Both the position numbers and the translations under genes were made by a program. This document shows, one piece after another, positions 29,793 to 39,400 of a stretch of 64,000 nucleotides of DNA. How positions within the stretch are numbered: the stretch's first letter is position 1; each line of letters begins with the position of its first letter. The stretch spans positions 1,488,001 to 1,552,000 of the forward strand of contig JAMXDE010000011.1 of assembly GCA_026770025.1 (NCBI GenBank), in the 5' to 3' direction. A model generated the notes under the pieces. That model saw only the letters and a program-made list of their open reading frames with translations, had not been told where the DNA came from and did not search any database. This DNA is from Craspedostauros australis. Lineage: Eukaryota; Bacillariophyta; Bacillariophyceae; Mastogloiales; Achnanthaceae.

Positions 29793-31156
29793 CTACGCGA
29801 CGGCGGGCCTCGTCTTGTTGTCATGCAAGAATATCTGCAACGGCGGCGCGTCGTTGTCGATCATGATCTCATCCCCCAGCTCGATGTTGTGGCTGAGATG
29901 TGAGCCGTCGATGAATATCCTGCCTTTGTGCGAATTCCATCGCAGGTGCATCTTGCCTTGGTTGAAGAAGCGGTTGTCGACGGTGGAATCGACGTCCTCG
30001 TTGGAGTTCTCCATCATGTGCTCGCGGATGAGGTACTGCAGGTCGGGGTCGTCGAGTTGCATGACCTTGCCACCGGCCGCGGCCATGGCTGCTGTGGAAC
30101 CGGTGGAAGTGCAGACCCACATCCCGGAGGACCAGACGTTGAGGCTGTGCTGCACCGAATAGGCCGTGCCACCGAAGCGCGTGACCGTCCCGTAATGGCT
30201 CTTGGGCACCTGCGCGCCGTGCTGATCTGCCTCTCCCAGCCAACCGAGGCGGAAACGAGACACGGCCGCGGGGCTGGGGTTGGCGATGAGGAGGTCGTTG
30301 AGCGCTGGCACCAATCTGGTCTCGGAAAAGGTGGACTTGACCTTGCACCTGATCCTCTTCCTCATCCCCAGCGCGTCGTCCGCATCGCCGTGCAATATCC
30401 TTGGTAGGTCATCCGCCATGCTGATCGGTGACGTGTAGCACAAGGCTCCGTGGGATCTATTATACATACGAGTATGAGTTTGTGGATTCATCGCGTTTGC
30501 CATACCGTTGGTCATCATGAACATATTGTTTGCATCGATTGCGTTGTTTGCATCATTTGCACCAGCAGTATGGCCATCAGCGCCAATAACGTTGATTGTT
30601 CGTACGTACGAGAACAGAGGTGTGAGTCAAGCAGCAAGCGATCCGCGAACATTTGAGGTTGCACACAGCAGACAGCAGTTCTGTCTGTCTCTCTCGCTCC
30701 CTCTTTCTGGATCCAAGCGTGCAATCTCCCAATGATAACGTACCTCCGTTCATCCACAACCTTCTTCTTGACCTGAACGTCCGCCAGCGTGATGTTGGGA
30801 TCGGAATTGATCCCCAGCAAGGGTATCGTCCCGTGGTCCAAAAAATGAGCCGAGCTGAGCACGGTGCCGTCGCCACCGACCGACAGCATGAGATCGACGT
30901 CCTCCAGATGCTGCCGATCCAGCTCCACGCGGTTGACGCAGGTGAGATCGACGTCGTTGCGCTTGAGGATGGTGATGAGGCTGTTGACGCACTTCTTGTG
31001 GGATTGGTACCGATTCTCCAGCCGTTTCCAGCGCAGGGCCTTGGGCGCCTGTCCGCGACGCTTCAGCTGCGAGTACTCCTCGAACGCCGTCTGCTTGATC
31101 ACCATCAGCAGGCGCTTGTACCGCAACGTGGAACCTGCGACATTGAGCGATGCCAT
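29793..31156 (-). CDS. NAD(H) kinase of the plant NADK3 type
   Basis: Two exons, 31156-30744 and 30420-29793 (phase 2), encoding 346 residues. The ATP-NAD kinase signature GGDGT is at 94-98 in LMLSVGGDGTVLSSAHFLDH, followed by IPLLGINSDP. The second half matches the plant NADK3 branch: FSETRLVPALNDLLIANPSP, STGSTAAMAAAGGKVMQL, DPDLQYLIREHM and GRIFIDGSHLSHNIELGDEI. Arabidopsis NADK3 is a peroxisomal, NADH-preferring kinase. Here the C-terminus ends TRPAVA, not a clear SKL-type signal, and no N-terminal leader is evident. Location therefore stays open and NADH preference is inference. The acceptor at 30421 was chosen among several AGs because it keeps phase and aligns the family. Confidence 0.92.
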
Positions 31157-32094
31157 CGTCGATCGTTCTTTGCGCAGTCTTCCTGGTTGTGTTCGTGCAG
31201 TGTCGCGAATGATGTTCCAAGATATTATATAATAGGAAGGTATTATATTATTCTATATTGGATTGTGTGCTATTGTATAATACCATGTGATAGAATACTT
31301 GAACGAGCAGGATCGCTGCAAGTATACTCGTACTCCTGTGGGTGTGCCTTTGTATCCGTGTCTGCACTCCTGCACTCCTGTGTTCGTGCCAGACTGCGTT
31401 GCCTCGCCTTCTCTTGCAGAGCACAAGATGATACAGCGTCGTCTTGAGACGGTTCCCTCTCTGCGTCCGTGTACGAGCGGAGGACGAGAACGATGTTTCG
31501 AATGCGCGTGGAGAGGCGACGAAGAGAGCTGTTGAAGATGGCGTGGTGTTCTGCTTTGTGTCGCTTTGTTCTGCTCAGAACTGCATCGATTCCCTCACTT
31601 TGGTCATCAAACACGCAAACCCCAACCAAACACCAACAAAGATGAACCAAAAGGATCCGAGAATTTCGTTCGTGGATGGAAGCTGCGGTAGATTGTAAGA
31701 AATCAGCCAGTTATACGTCCTTCGGCAGGGGAACCTAAAGTCTATCGTCAAGTTAGTCAGTTTTGCACCGAGAACGCGTGAAGCACAAGTATCGCTGTTT
31801 GGTTTGAGATTACGGTACGTTTACTTAGAATAATTGGTTACAGGACAGTGAGTTGTTGCTGTTTTGCGCTGCATGGCGTTACTACTCCTGTCTGTTTCAT
31901 GGGTCGCGGCGAGCTGCAAGTCCGCCGTCCTCTTGGTTTTGCGGTTGCATGTGTTGTTGCAAGGCACTTGCGGTTGTTGTTGCTGGTAGGTCTACTGGCA
32001 ATGTTCGTCATCCAACAATGATGAGCTGAAGTCTTGAGTTGGTCGCCCAAGCCTGCGGATGCCATTCGCAAGGAGACTGGCAACGGCGAAAGGC
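31157..32094. other. Gene-free spacer
   Basis: 938 bp with NADK promoter on one side and the 3' flank of the Cys-rich gene on the other. An AT-rich stretch at about 31228-31310 has several TATTATATTATTC-like pieces, followed by TACTCGTACT at 31325-31334. No gene recognised. Confidence 0.5.
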
Positions 32095-33306
32095 TTACTC
32101 CGAGAGGTTGATGCTGGCACGATCCAACTTGGTTCGGAGGAAGAACACGTAGGCGGCGAGGAGGACGAAGGCGACGACGAAGATGCCGATGAAGATGGAG
32201 GCGGTCTTGTTGGCGTTGGCCTTTGCTTGGGTGATGAATCCGTTCTGGAGGTTGGTGGAGATTCCGGAGATGTAGTTGCATGCGTTGTCGTTGGCCTGGT
32301 CGATGACACCAGTGGCAGCGAGTGGAGACTCGCACTTTCCGGCACTCTGGTAGAGGCGTTCGCACATCTCGACGACAAGGTCCTCGTCCTGGTTGTCGTT
32401 TCCGTTGTCGTTCTCGTTGACGTCCTCTGGCTCCATGCAGTCGAAGCAGTCCATGGTGATGAGGCTGGTGCTGGCGAATGGGAGGTTGTCTCCGGCGAGC
32501 TGGCTGTAGGCGTTGGCTCCTCCGTATCCATCGGCGAAGACGGTGCACTCGTCGTCGGTGAACATACCAAGGTAGATGGCACCTCCGTTCTCTGCGCAGT
32601 ATGGTCCGACGAAGTACTGGACCTCCTCTTCCTCGTCGAGCTTACGGTTGTTGTTGTTGTTGTCATCTTCTTGGAACTCGGCCTCCTTGCACTCGATGTA
32701 CTCGCGCACCTCGAACTGCTCCTGCTGCTGCTGTTCGTCGTCCTCGTATGGGTTGTTCTCGGCGCAGACGTCCTCGATGCCGTTGGCGACGAAGCAGTCG
32801 TACTCGCAGATGTCGCGGTCGAAGTCATCGCCCTTGCCATCATCGTCCTCGCAGTCGCACTTGTAGTTGGCGGTGTACTCGCACAGCTGCTCGTTGTACT
32901 CCTCCATGCCCTCGAAGTAGGACTCGAGGAAGCTGTCCATGTCGACGATGTAGTCTCCGTATCCGGAGTTGCATCCTCCGGCGTTCTCGATGGAGCAGGT
33001 GTCCGTTGGGCACAGGCGGAAGCGGACGAGGCGCTTGCTCTGGATGCGAACATCCTCCTCGCCGTCGGCCTCCTCGTTCCACTGGTTGATGTGGAAGCAG
33101 CCCTGGAACTTGATGGAGAAGTCAGCGACCCAGGTGAAGTCGACCTCCTGGTCGTCGGCGTTCTCGAGACGACGGGCCTTGCTCATGAGGGACTGTCCGA
33201 TCTTGGATTCGGCCTTGAGGGAGTCGATCTTGACTGGCTTCATTGGGGCGGTGGCAGCGGCGGTGGCCGTGATGGCCATGGAGAGGACGGAAAGGAGGAA
33301 CTTCAT
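32095..33306 (-). CDS. Acidic Cys-rich type I membrane protein, copy A
   Basis: Single exon of 403 residues. A signal peptide (MKFLLSVLSMAITATAAATA) is followed by SLMSKARRLENADD, where Arg-Arg-Leu resembles the RXL processing site known from diatom silica-associated proteins. The lumenal part is strongly acidic with about 20 Cys. It contains the core shared with copy B: LVRFRLCPTDTCSIENAGGC, then NSGYGDYIVDMDSFLESYFE. Gln-, Asn- and Asp-rich linkers include RKLDEEEE. A membrane helix near residues 370-390 (ASIFIGIFVVAFVLLAAYVF) and a 13-residue tail complete a type I protein. Codon use strongly prefers C-ending codons, suggesting high expression. I know this RLCP-type family only as uncharacterised and common in stramenopiles (from memory, not searched). 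A role in vesicle, silica or cell-wall membranes is inference. Confidence 0.88.
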   Translation of the reverse strand: MKFLLSVLSMAITATAAATAPMKPVKIDSLKAESKIGQSLMSKARRLENADDQEVDFTWVADFSIKFQGCFHINQWNEEADGEEDVRIQSKRLVRFRLCPTDTCSIENAGGCNSGYGDYIVDMDSFLESYFEGMEEYNEQLCEYTANYKCDCEDDDGKGDDFDRDICEYDCFVANGIEDVCAENNPYEDDEQQQQEQFEVREYIECKEAEFQEDDNNNNNRKLDEEEEVQYFVGPYCAENGGAIYLGMFTDDECTVFADGYGGANAYSQLAGDNLPFASTSLITMDCFDCMEPEDVNENDNGNDNQDEDLVVEMCERLYQSAGKCESPLAATGVIDQANDNACNYISGISTNLQNGFITQAKANANKTASIFIGIFVVAFVLLAAYVFFLRTKLDRASINLSE

Positions 33307-34697
33307 CTTTGCTGTTCTGGTTTGGTCTTTGTGTTCTTCGGTTTTGTGTGAGGTAGAAGATCGTTTTTGTGATTGAGAGGATGTGAGATGATGATGATGA
33401 TGATGAGCGAGGGAATGTCGACGACGACGATGGTGTTGTAATGATGATGCTGCTGATGATGATCAGCGAACGCTCACAACAGGACGAGTAGCACACTGGT
33501 GTGGTTTGGTGTCGTGAAGCAACAGACAACGAAGCAAATTTTGCCTTGCATGTATCTGCAAGTACAGGGTGCAGAACACATACTCGTGACACACACATAC
33601 ATTGGGCACCACAAGTTGTTCGGTGCGCACATACTCAACGGAACAACCATACCGTCCTTGGCGATAACAACACCAAATCTCGTTCTTTACTCACCAAACG
33701 TCGCGAACGAAAGCTGGGATTTGTGTGGCGATGGGCGTTTCCAATTCTCTTGGCGACCATGGAATAGAGCCGTTGACGATGACATTGGCGTTGAGACGTT
33801 AAGTACGGTTGTATTGAGCGACACATCTCTAAATTCAACGCATCTGCACGTGAGGAACGTTGCAGCATTAGATTCATTCAGAGCTGGATGTTGCTATCAT
33901 TGCAGACGATCGCAAAAGGGATCCTGCCACCCCTTCATGTCGCTCATTCAGGGGTATCCCCAGCATGATACTCAACACAAGTTATTTAAATCATCATTCC
34001 GCTGGTCTTCACGCTCAAGATACTTGGAAACATGCATATTTAGGGGGTGGAAGCTCCTCGGAAGGTGTTGTATGTGATTTCGCCAATCCTCCTATGTAGA
34101 TTGTCATTTCCGGCTACATATTACATATTCACAATTGAATATGTTAATTTGGCCATTAGCGAAATTCGCGATCAACAAGACGATTCTCACCACACAACTT
34201 TGGTTTGAGGAAGCAACAACATCACCACTGCCAAATTGCCCAACGCCTCAACGAATGCTGGACTGCGTGGCTGCGCGCAGCTCGATGTGATATCTCGTCT
34301 ATTGTGCGTGGTATGCGTACGACTCTGTGCTTGCGGATAGACGAGCATGTGTAAGCGCTCCCGCTCGGACAAGGTGTGCTAATACCAATCGCTATTCTCC
34401 GGCGTTGCGGTCAACATCACTCGTTTCTTCTCCTCTTGGAGTGCGAATACAGCCCATCCGCTCAAACACAACGTCCCCTGCTCTCCTCTGGTCTCACCGT
34501 GCAGCACTGCACAGTATCCTTCCTTCCTTCCTTCCTTCCATCGCATCCGTGAAAGCAACAAACCGAGGTGACACCACGCTCCACACACCTTTCCGTTCGA
34601 TCGCGAACTTCCTCACGAATCAAACCCTCACTCCATCATCACACAAATTAGCTTCGAGCCTCCACAAAAGCCAAACAGCAACCAAAGACAATCCAAG
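33307..34697. promoter_or_regulatory. Shared divergent promoter region of the Cys-rich pair
   Basis: 1.39 kb between head-to-head starts of two paralogues. It contains ATGATG-type repeats just before copy A (about 33390-33460) and a TTCC microsatellite at 34518-34539 before copy B. A bidirectional promoter is inferred from geometry only. Confidence 0.45.
34518..34539 (+). repeat. TTCC tetranucleotide microsatellite
   Basis: About five tandem TTCC units, 160 bp upstream of the copy B ATG, likely in the promoter or 5' UTR. Confidence 0.85.
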
Positions 34698-35969
34698 ATG
34701 AAGTTCGCCACCGCATTCACCACCCTCCTCACCACCGTCGTCGCCGTCTCGGCCAACCCATTCGCCCCCAAGGCAACCAACAAGGCCGAGTCCAACTACG
34801 TCAACACCCTCGTCAGCGGTGCCCGCCCAACCGCCAACTCCCAGCTCCGTGCCCTCGACCAGAACGGCCAGGACGAGGAGGTCGAGGTCGACATCTCCGG
34901 ATATGCCGTCAAGTTCGAGCAATGCCAGTTCGTGCGCACCTTCGACGAGGAGCTCGCCGAGGATGAGGACTCCGAGACCGTCCTCGCCACCAAGCGCTTC
35001 GTCATCTTCCGCCTCTGCCCCAGCAACTCCTGCAGCAACTGCAACTACGGATACGGCGAGTACATGATCGAGCTTGAGGAGTACCTCGAGGCCACCGTCG
35101 AGTACCAGACAGAGCTCCAGGAGGAGATGTGCCAAGCCTGCGACGAATGCCAGAACGACGAGGACGAGGCCGACGACGGCAACAACAACGGCCGCAAGCT
35201 CCAGAACGTCGACTGCGACTCGTGCTACGACGAGTGCCAGAAGATCGAGAACATGGAGGCCAACGGATACCTTGATGCCACCGAGTTCCTCGAGTGCGTC
35301 GCCATCTACGATCCCGAGGATGATGATGCCGGCGGCCTCTGGGCTGGACCAGTCTGCTCCTCGCAGGGAACCAAGATCAAGATCGGTGTCTTCGACGATG
35401 AGAACTGCTACAACCAGGACTCCAGCAAGGACGTCGAGGACTACCTCATGGACGGCGACGGCTACCCAATGAAGCTCTCCCACGCCCTGCTCAAGACCAC
35501 CTACTCCGAGGACAGTTGTGTGTCCTGCCTGGTCGTCGAAGAGGAAGATGAGAACGCCGACGACAACAACAACAACAACAACGGTGACGAGGAAGAGAAG
35601 GAGGCCGAGACCGTCGACATGTGCCAGCAGCTGTACGAGATGTCCGCCAAGTGCGAAACCGTCGGAGGATTCAGCGGAGGAATCGATGACTACGACGCCT
35701 ACGCCAACCAGGCCGACACCGAGGACCGCGTGTGCGACTACATCACATCCATCCGAGGAGGCGCATACGACGAGAGCGGTGACATCTCCATCAAGGGCAC
35801 CAGCTACTCCGTCGGAGGAGGATCCGCCACCACCGGAGGACAGAAGTTCGCCCTCACTTTCTTCACCTTCGGAACCCTCGCCCTCGCCATCTACGCCGCC
35901 TCCCTCCACACCAAGCTCACCAAGGGAGGAAGCGCCGGACTTTCCAACCAGGGAGGTGCCTTGGCCTAA
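34698..35969 (+). CDS. Acidic Cys-rich type I membrane protein, copy B
   Basis: Single exon of 423 residues and a paralogue of the gene at 32095-33306. A signal peptide (MKFATAFTTLLTTVVAVSA) precedes the RXL-like SQLRALDQ. The shared core reads RFVIFRLCPSNSCSNCNYGY, then GEYMIELEEYLEATVEYQTE, and CxxC-type pairs follow (MCQACDEC, CDSCYDEC, CVSCLV). Acidic Asn-rich linkers (GRKLQNVDCD, ADDNNNNNN) and a membrane helix near 387-405 (FALTFFTFGTLALAIYAASL) end in a short Gly/Ser tail. Codon use is even more biased to C-ending codons than copy A. The order of Cys pairs, linkers and helix is the same in both copies, so the divergent arrangement likely arose by inverted duplication. Function unknown. 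Confidence 0.88.
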   Translation: MKFATAFTTLLTTVVAVSANPFAPKATNKAESNYVNTLVSGARPTANSQLRALDQNGQDEEVEVDISGYAVKFEQCQFVRTFDEELAEDEDSETVLATKRFVIFRLCPSNSCSNCNYGYGEYMIELEEYLEATVEYQTELQEEMCQACDECQNDEDEADDGNNNGRKLQNVDCDSCYDECQKIENMEANGYLDATEFLECVAIYDPEDDDAGGLWAGPVCSSQGTKIKIGVFDDENCYNQDSSKDVEDYLMDGDGYPMKLSHALLKTTYSEDSCVSCLVVEEEDENADDNNNNNNGDEEEKEAETVDMCQQLYEMSAKCETVGGFSGGIDDYDAYANQADTEDRVCDYITSIRGGAYDESGDISIKGTSYSVGGGSATTGGQKFALTFFTFGTLALAIYAASLHTKLTKGGSAGLSNQGGALA

Positions 35970-36415
35970 GCGCCCACCAGCAGCAGACACGTCACGCCGC
36001 TTAAGACGCGGCATGACCAAAAGAAAGAGATAGCGCACAAACACATACGTAATTCCCGTGCGCGCCTGTTTGTACGAGGATGTAACGAGAGAGAGAATCA
36101 AAGAAGACATCTTAACATTACCTAACACAATAGTATTGACCATTATTGCAACACGCCACAATAGCAAATGCTTCACATCGGATCGGTACATCCGAGAGAG
36201 CCGAATCTGAAGCATCTCATGCAGTTTCGTAAAATTTCCTGAATGAATCCGAGGTGGTGAAATGGAAGCAACACAGCATCCAACATGTACGTCCAACAAC
36301 CAATCGTGTGAAAATCAAGATAAAATACATACAAGTCGACTCTGTCTTGGAGAGAGAGAGGATACTGTGTTACTTCACATACGTGCATACTCGTGCATAC
36401 TTGTACGCACGCTAC
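35970..36415. other. Convergent 3' region
   Basis: 446 bp between copy B and the EDR2-C gene. Contains TACTCGTGCATAC near 36388-36400. No gene seen. Confidence 0.5.
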
Positions 36416-39400
36416 CTACTGAGGCGATGCCCTGGCCATCTCGGCGTACTTCTGCAACAGCAACGCCTCCGTTTGTTCGATGGAAGCTGGATCGACGCCT
36501 TCGTACCGCTCCGGCTTCTGCTCGCACAATGAGACGTCCAGATTCTTCAAACAGAAGAGGCCGAGCACAGCCTCGGGTTCCCTTGGAGTTGCAGCACCGC
36601 TGACATGGGCCGCGTCAGCAAATTTGGCCTCGGATGGTTCTGCTTCTGTGCCTGTGCAAGCACCAGCACCGACGGCAACGTCAGCGCCACTGTTAGCGCC
36701 AACGTTAATTCCAACTCCCCCACCTTCCGTCTCGACCGTCGTCGGTGTTTGGTCCGCAGTCTTGTTGGGCTGGCGGATCACGATGGCCAAGTCCAGCGCG
36801 ATGTTCTTGATGTATCGTTTCATTATGCCCGCCATGCCACGGATGGCGTGGTTGCTCATCAGGTCGACCGTGACTTCGACGGTGCAGCATGAGTTCGTCG
36901 TGGCGTCGGCACCGTGTTGGTTGTAGATGGTGGTCACCAGGTCGTGGTGATGCATCTTGAACACGGAATCCTTCGGGGCCATCATCCGGATGGGCAGCGG
37001 GGCCGCAACGAGGTGAGGTACGATCTTCAGTCGTTCTCGGCGATACTCGTCGTCTCCCTTGAGGAAGCGCTTCAAGGCCCTTGTTCTGTCGTCGTCTGTC
37101 GAGGCCTCCACCAGGCTCTCATCAAAATCCTTCACCCAGTCGGGCATCTTGAAGTACAGGAGGATGTTGCCCCACTGCGTCATCACGTTGAAGATGAACG
37201 TGGGTACACTGCGCAGTCCGTTTTGGATCAGGAAGGGATGAGTGCCGGCCTCCTCCTCAGCGTCGTCGGAGAGGAAGACGTCCATTCCACGCAACTCGAA
37301 GAAGGGGGTCAAATCCTCCTGATGGCAGAGCTGGTTGGCCTTGGCCTCCTCCACGCCGTACGATCCCAACGAGATGTCGGCATCGATCGAGATCAAGTCG
37401 CCATCATCGTCTTGGGGATGGTCCATATCTGTTCTGGGTCTGTCGCCATTCTGTGGTGCCTTCGCTCTTCCCGAATTGAACCTTCGCAAGCTCATCTGGA
37501 TGCCAGGAGGCAACCTGGCGACGATACCAGCATTCCGCGCCATCCGTGCAGGGCTGTCCGACTGATTCGTGGACGGACTCCGGGGTGCGCCTGAATCGAT
37601 GGGCTGGGACGATCTTTGCCGTCTCTGATGAGCGCGTCTCACGCGGGATGCAAATCGTCGGAAGCGATTGCCGTTCTGCTGCATACCCATGGCTTGGCGG
37701 TTGATGGCCGTTGCATCTATGTCATCGATATCAGCTGTACCCCGCGCTTGAGATAGTTGCCTGCCTCGCATGAATGGATCTGCTGCAATGCCAAGGACAT
37801 TGCGATCGAACCATACCGTGATGGTCGTAGTATCCACCGTCGTGCCGATTGCAAACGCAGCAAGGAGCATGCCCACGACGGCGGGCCATGGAAAGGCGGA
37901 GTGGAAGATCTCGTGACGATGGACGATCATCTGATCGAGGGAATACAAGCAGCAATGGATGATGAAGATGATGGTCACATCCAGCTGCTTCCGACTACGA
38001 TTGCCATGCGTGTCAACACTTTGGATGCTTGCAATTCGTCTGGATGACATGTCGTCAGTGGGCACCAGCAATGTCGAGCTGATGCTTCTGAGACTGTTCT
38101 CCGACTTGGTCTGGTGTGTTCTCGAAGCCAGCACGGGTGAAGTTCGCGTGGAAGTAGAAGTGAAAGCGGAAGGGGATGCTTGTGGCACCGCCTCTGTGGC
38201 GTCCCTGGCAGTGACTTTGTCCTTCGTTCGGGTTTGGGTTTGTGTGCACACGGGTGATATGGACGGAGATAGAGGTGACGATGCAGATGGAGATGGAGGT
38301 GCTAGGTTCCCAACCTCTTTTGCAGTGGTCCTGTCCAGGATGCCATCGTCGACGTCAGATGATGATTGCATTCTCTTCGAGTTCATCCTTCGTGCGATGG
38401 TCTTCCCCACGTGCTTGGATTTCGCCGTGATGGCCTTGGCGACTGAAGAGACGGCCACCATTGCCTTCTTTGCTTCTTTCATCTGTTTCTCGTTGACCCC
38501 AAACGTCTTGCTATCGACATTTCCACCAACCATTTCGGTGCTCTTGCCTTCACACCCCGTGTCCGCCGCGGATACCTTCCGCTGAACAACGTTGTCGTTG
38601 TGAATTGTTGTTGTCGATGGATCGATTCGAGTTGCATCCTGCTGTGGAGCCTCGAGTATCAACTTGTCAAGATCTGCGCTGACATCGTTCCGTTCGTTGC
38701 TGCTTGTCGCCATTTGTGTCGCTGGAAGCAGCGAATCACAAACTGGAGCATTCGCATCTAGCGCCGATGGTCGCTGTGATGTGCTGCTGGTGCGGTTGAG
38801 CTTGATTTTAGACCTTTCGTCTTGTGCTCCTTCAGTCACGTCGTCCAATGCATCTGATGACGCTGTCCTCCTCTTTGCCATCTTCCGGACCATCGTTTTT
38901 CCCACGTCCGAGGTGGACGCTCGGAGTGCACGGGCGGCTGCCATCATGCCCTTTGCCGCCTTCTTGGTGTTGGCGGTGCCACTTTTAGCATTTCTGGTGG
39001 TGGTGGGTCGCCGAACGGGTGCAGGAGGCTCCTTGGCCTTTGAGACATCGCTCTTGGTGCGGAGATTGTCGGGGAGTGACGCTTGGATGGTGGCGCCTGG
39101 GATTTCTTCTGTTTCGATGTCCGCAACCCCTCGATTTGCGGGGATAGGTTCTTCAGCGATGGTGTCGCCAGGAGTGGGTGGCAAAGCCGGAAGTGCTTCA
39201 TCGTTCATGCCACTCTCTGCATCTGTCGTGGCTGCTGCTTCCTGTGATCGCCGTGACGAGTCAACCATCTCGTTTTGACCTTCGCGCAGTTCCAATTCGG
39301 TCTCTTGGGCTGCCATTCCGGATTCAATCTCCGAGTCGCTATTGCCATTGGCATCGACATTGGCATGGACATCCACGAGACCTTTGGTATCTACATTGGC

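Noticed and set aside
32059-33351. Plus-strand open frame of 430 codons antisense to Cys-rich copy A
   Set aside because: Same codon-bias artefact as for copy B; the sense strand has a signal peptide, Cys pattern and membrane helix shared with its paralogue.
34620-36299. Minus-strand open frame of 559 codons antisense to Cys-rich copy B
   Set aside because: It mirrors the sense gene exactly. The translation is a Val/Leu/Gly-rich complement of Asp/Glu/Asn codons ending in C, an effect of the strong codon bias, with no family resemblance.
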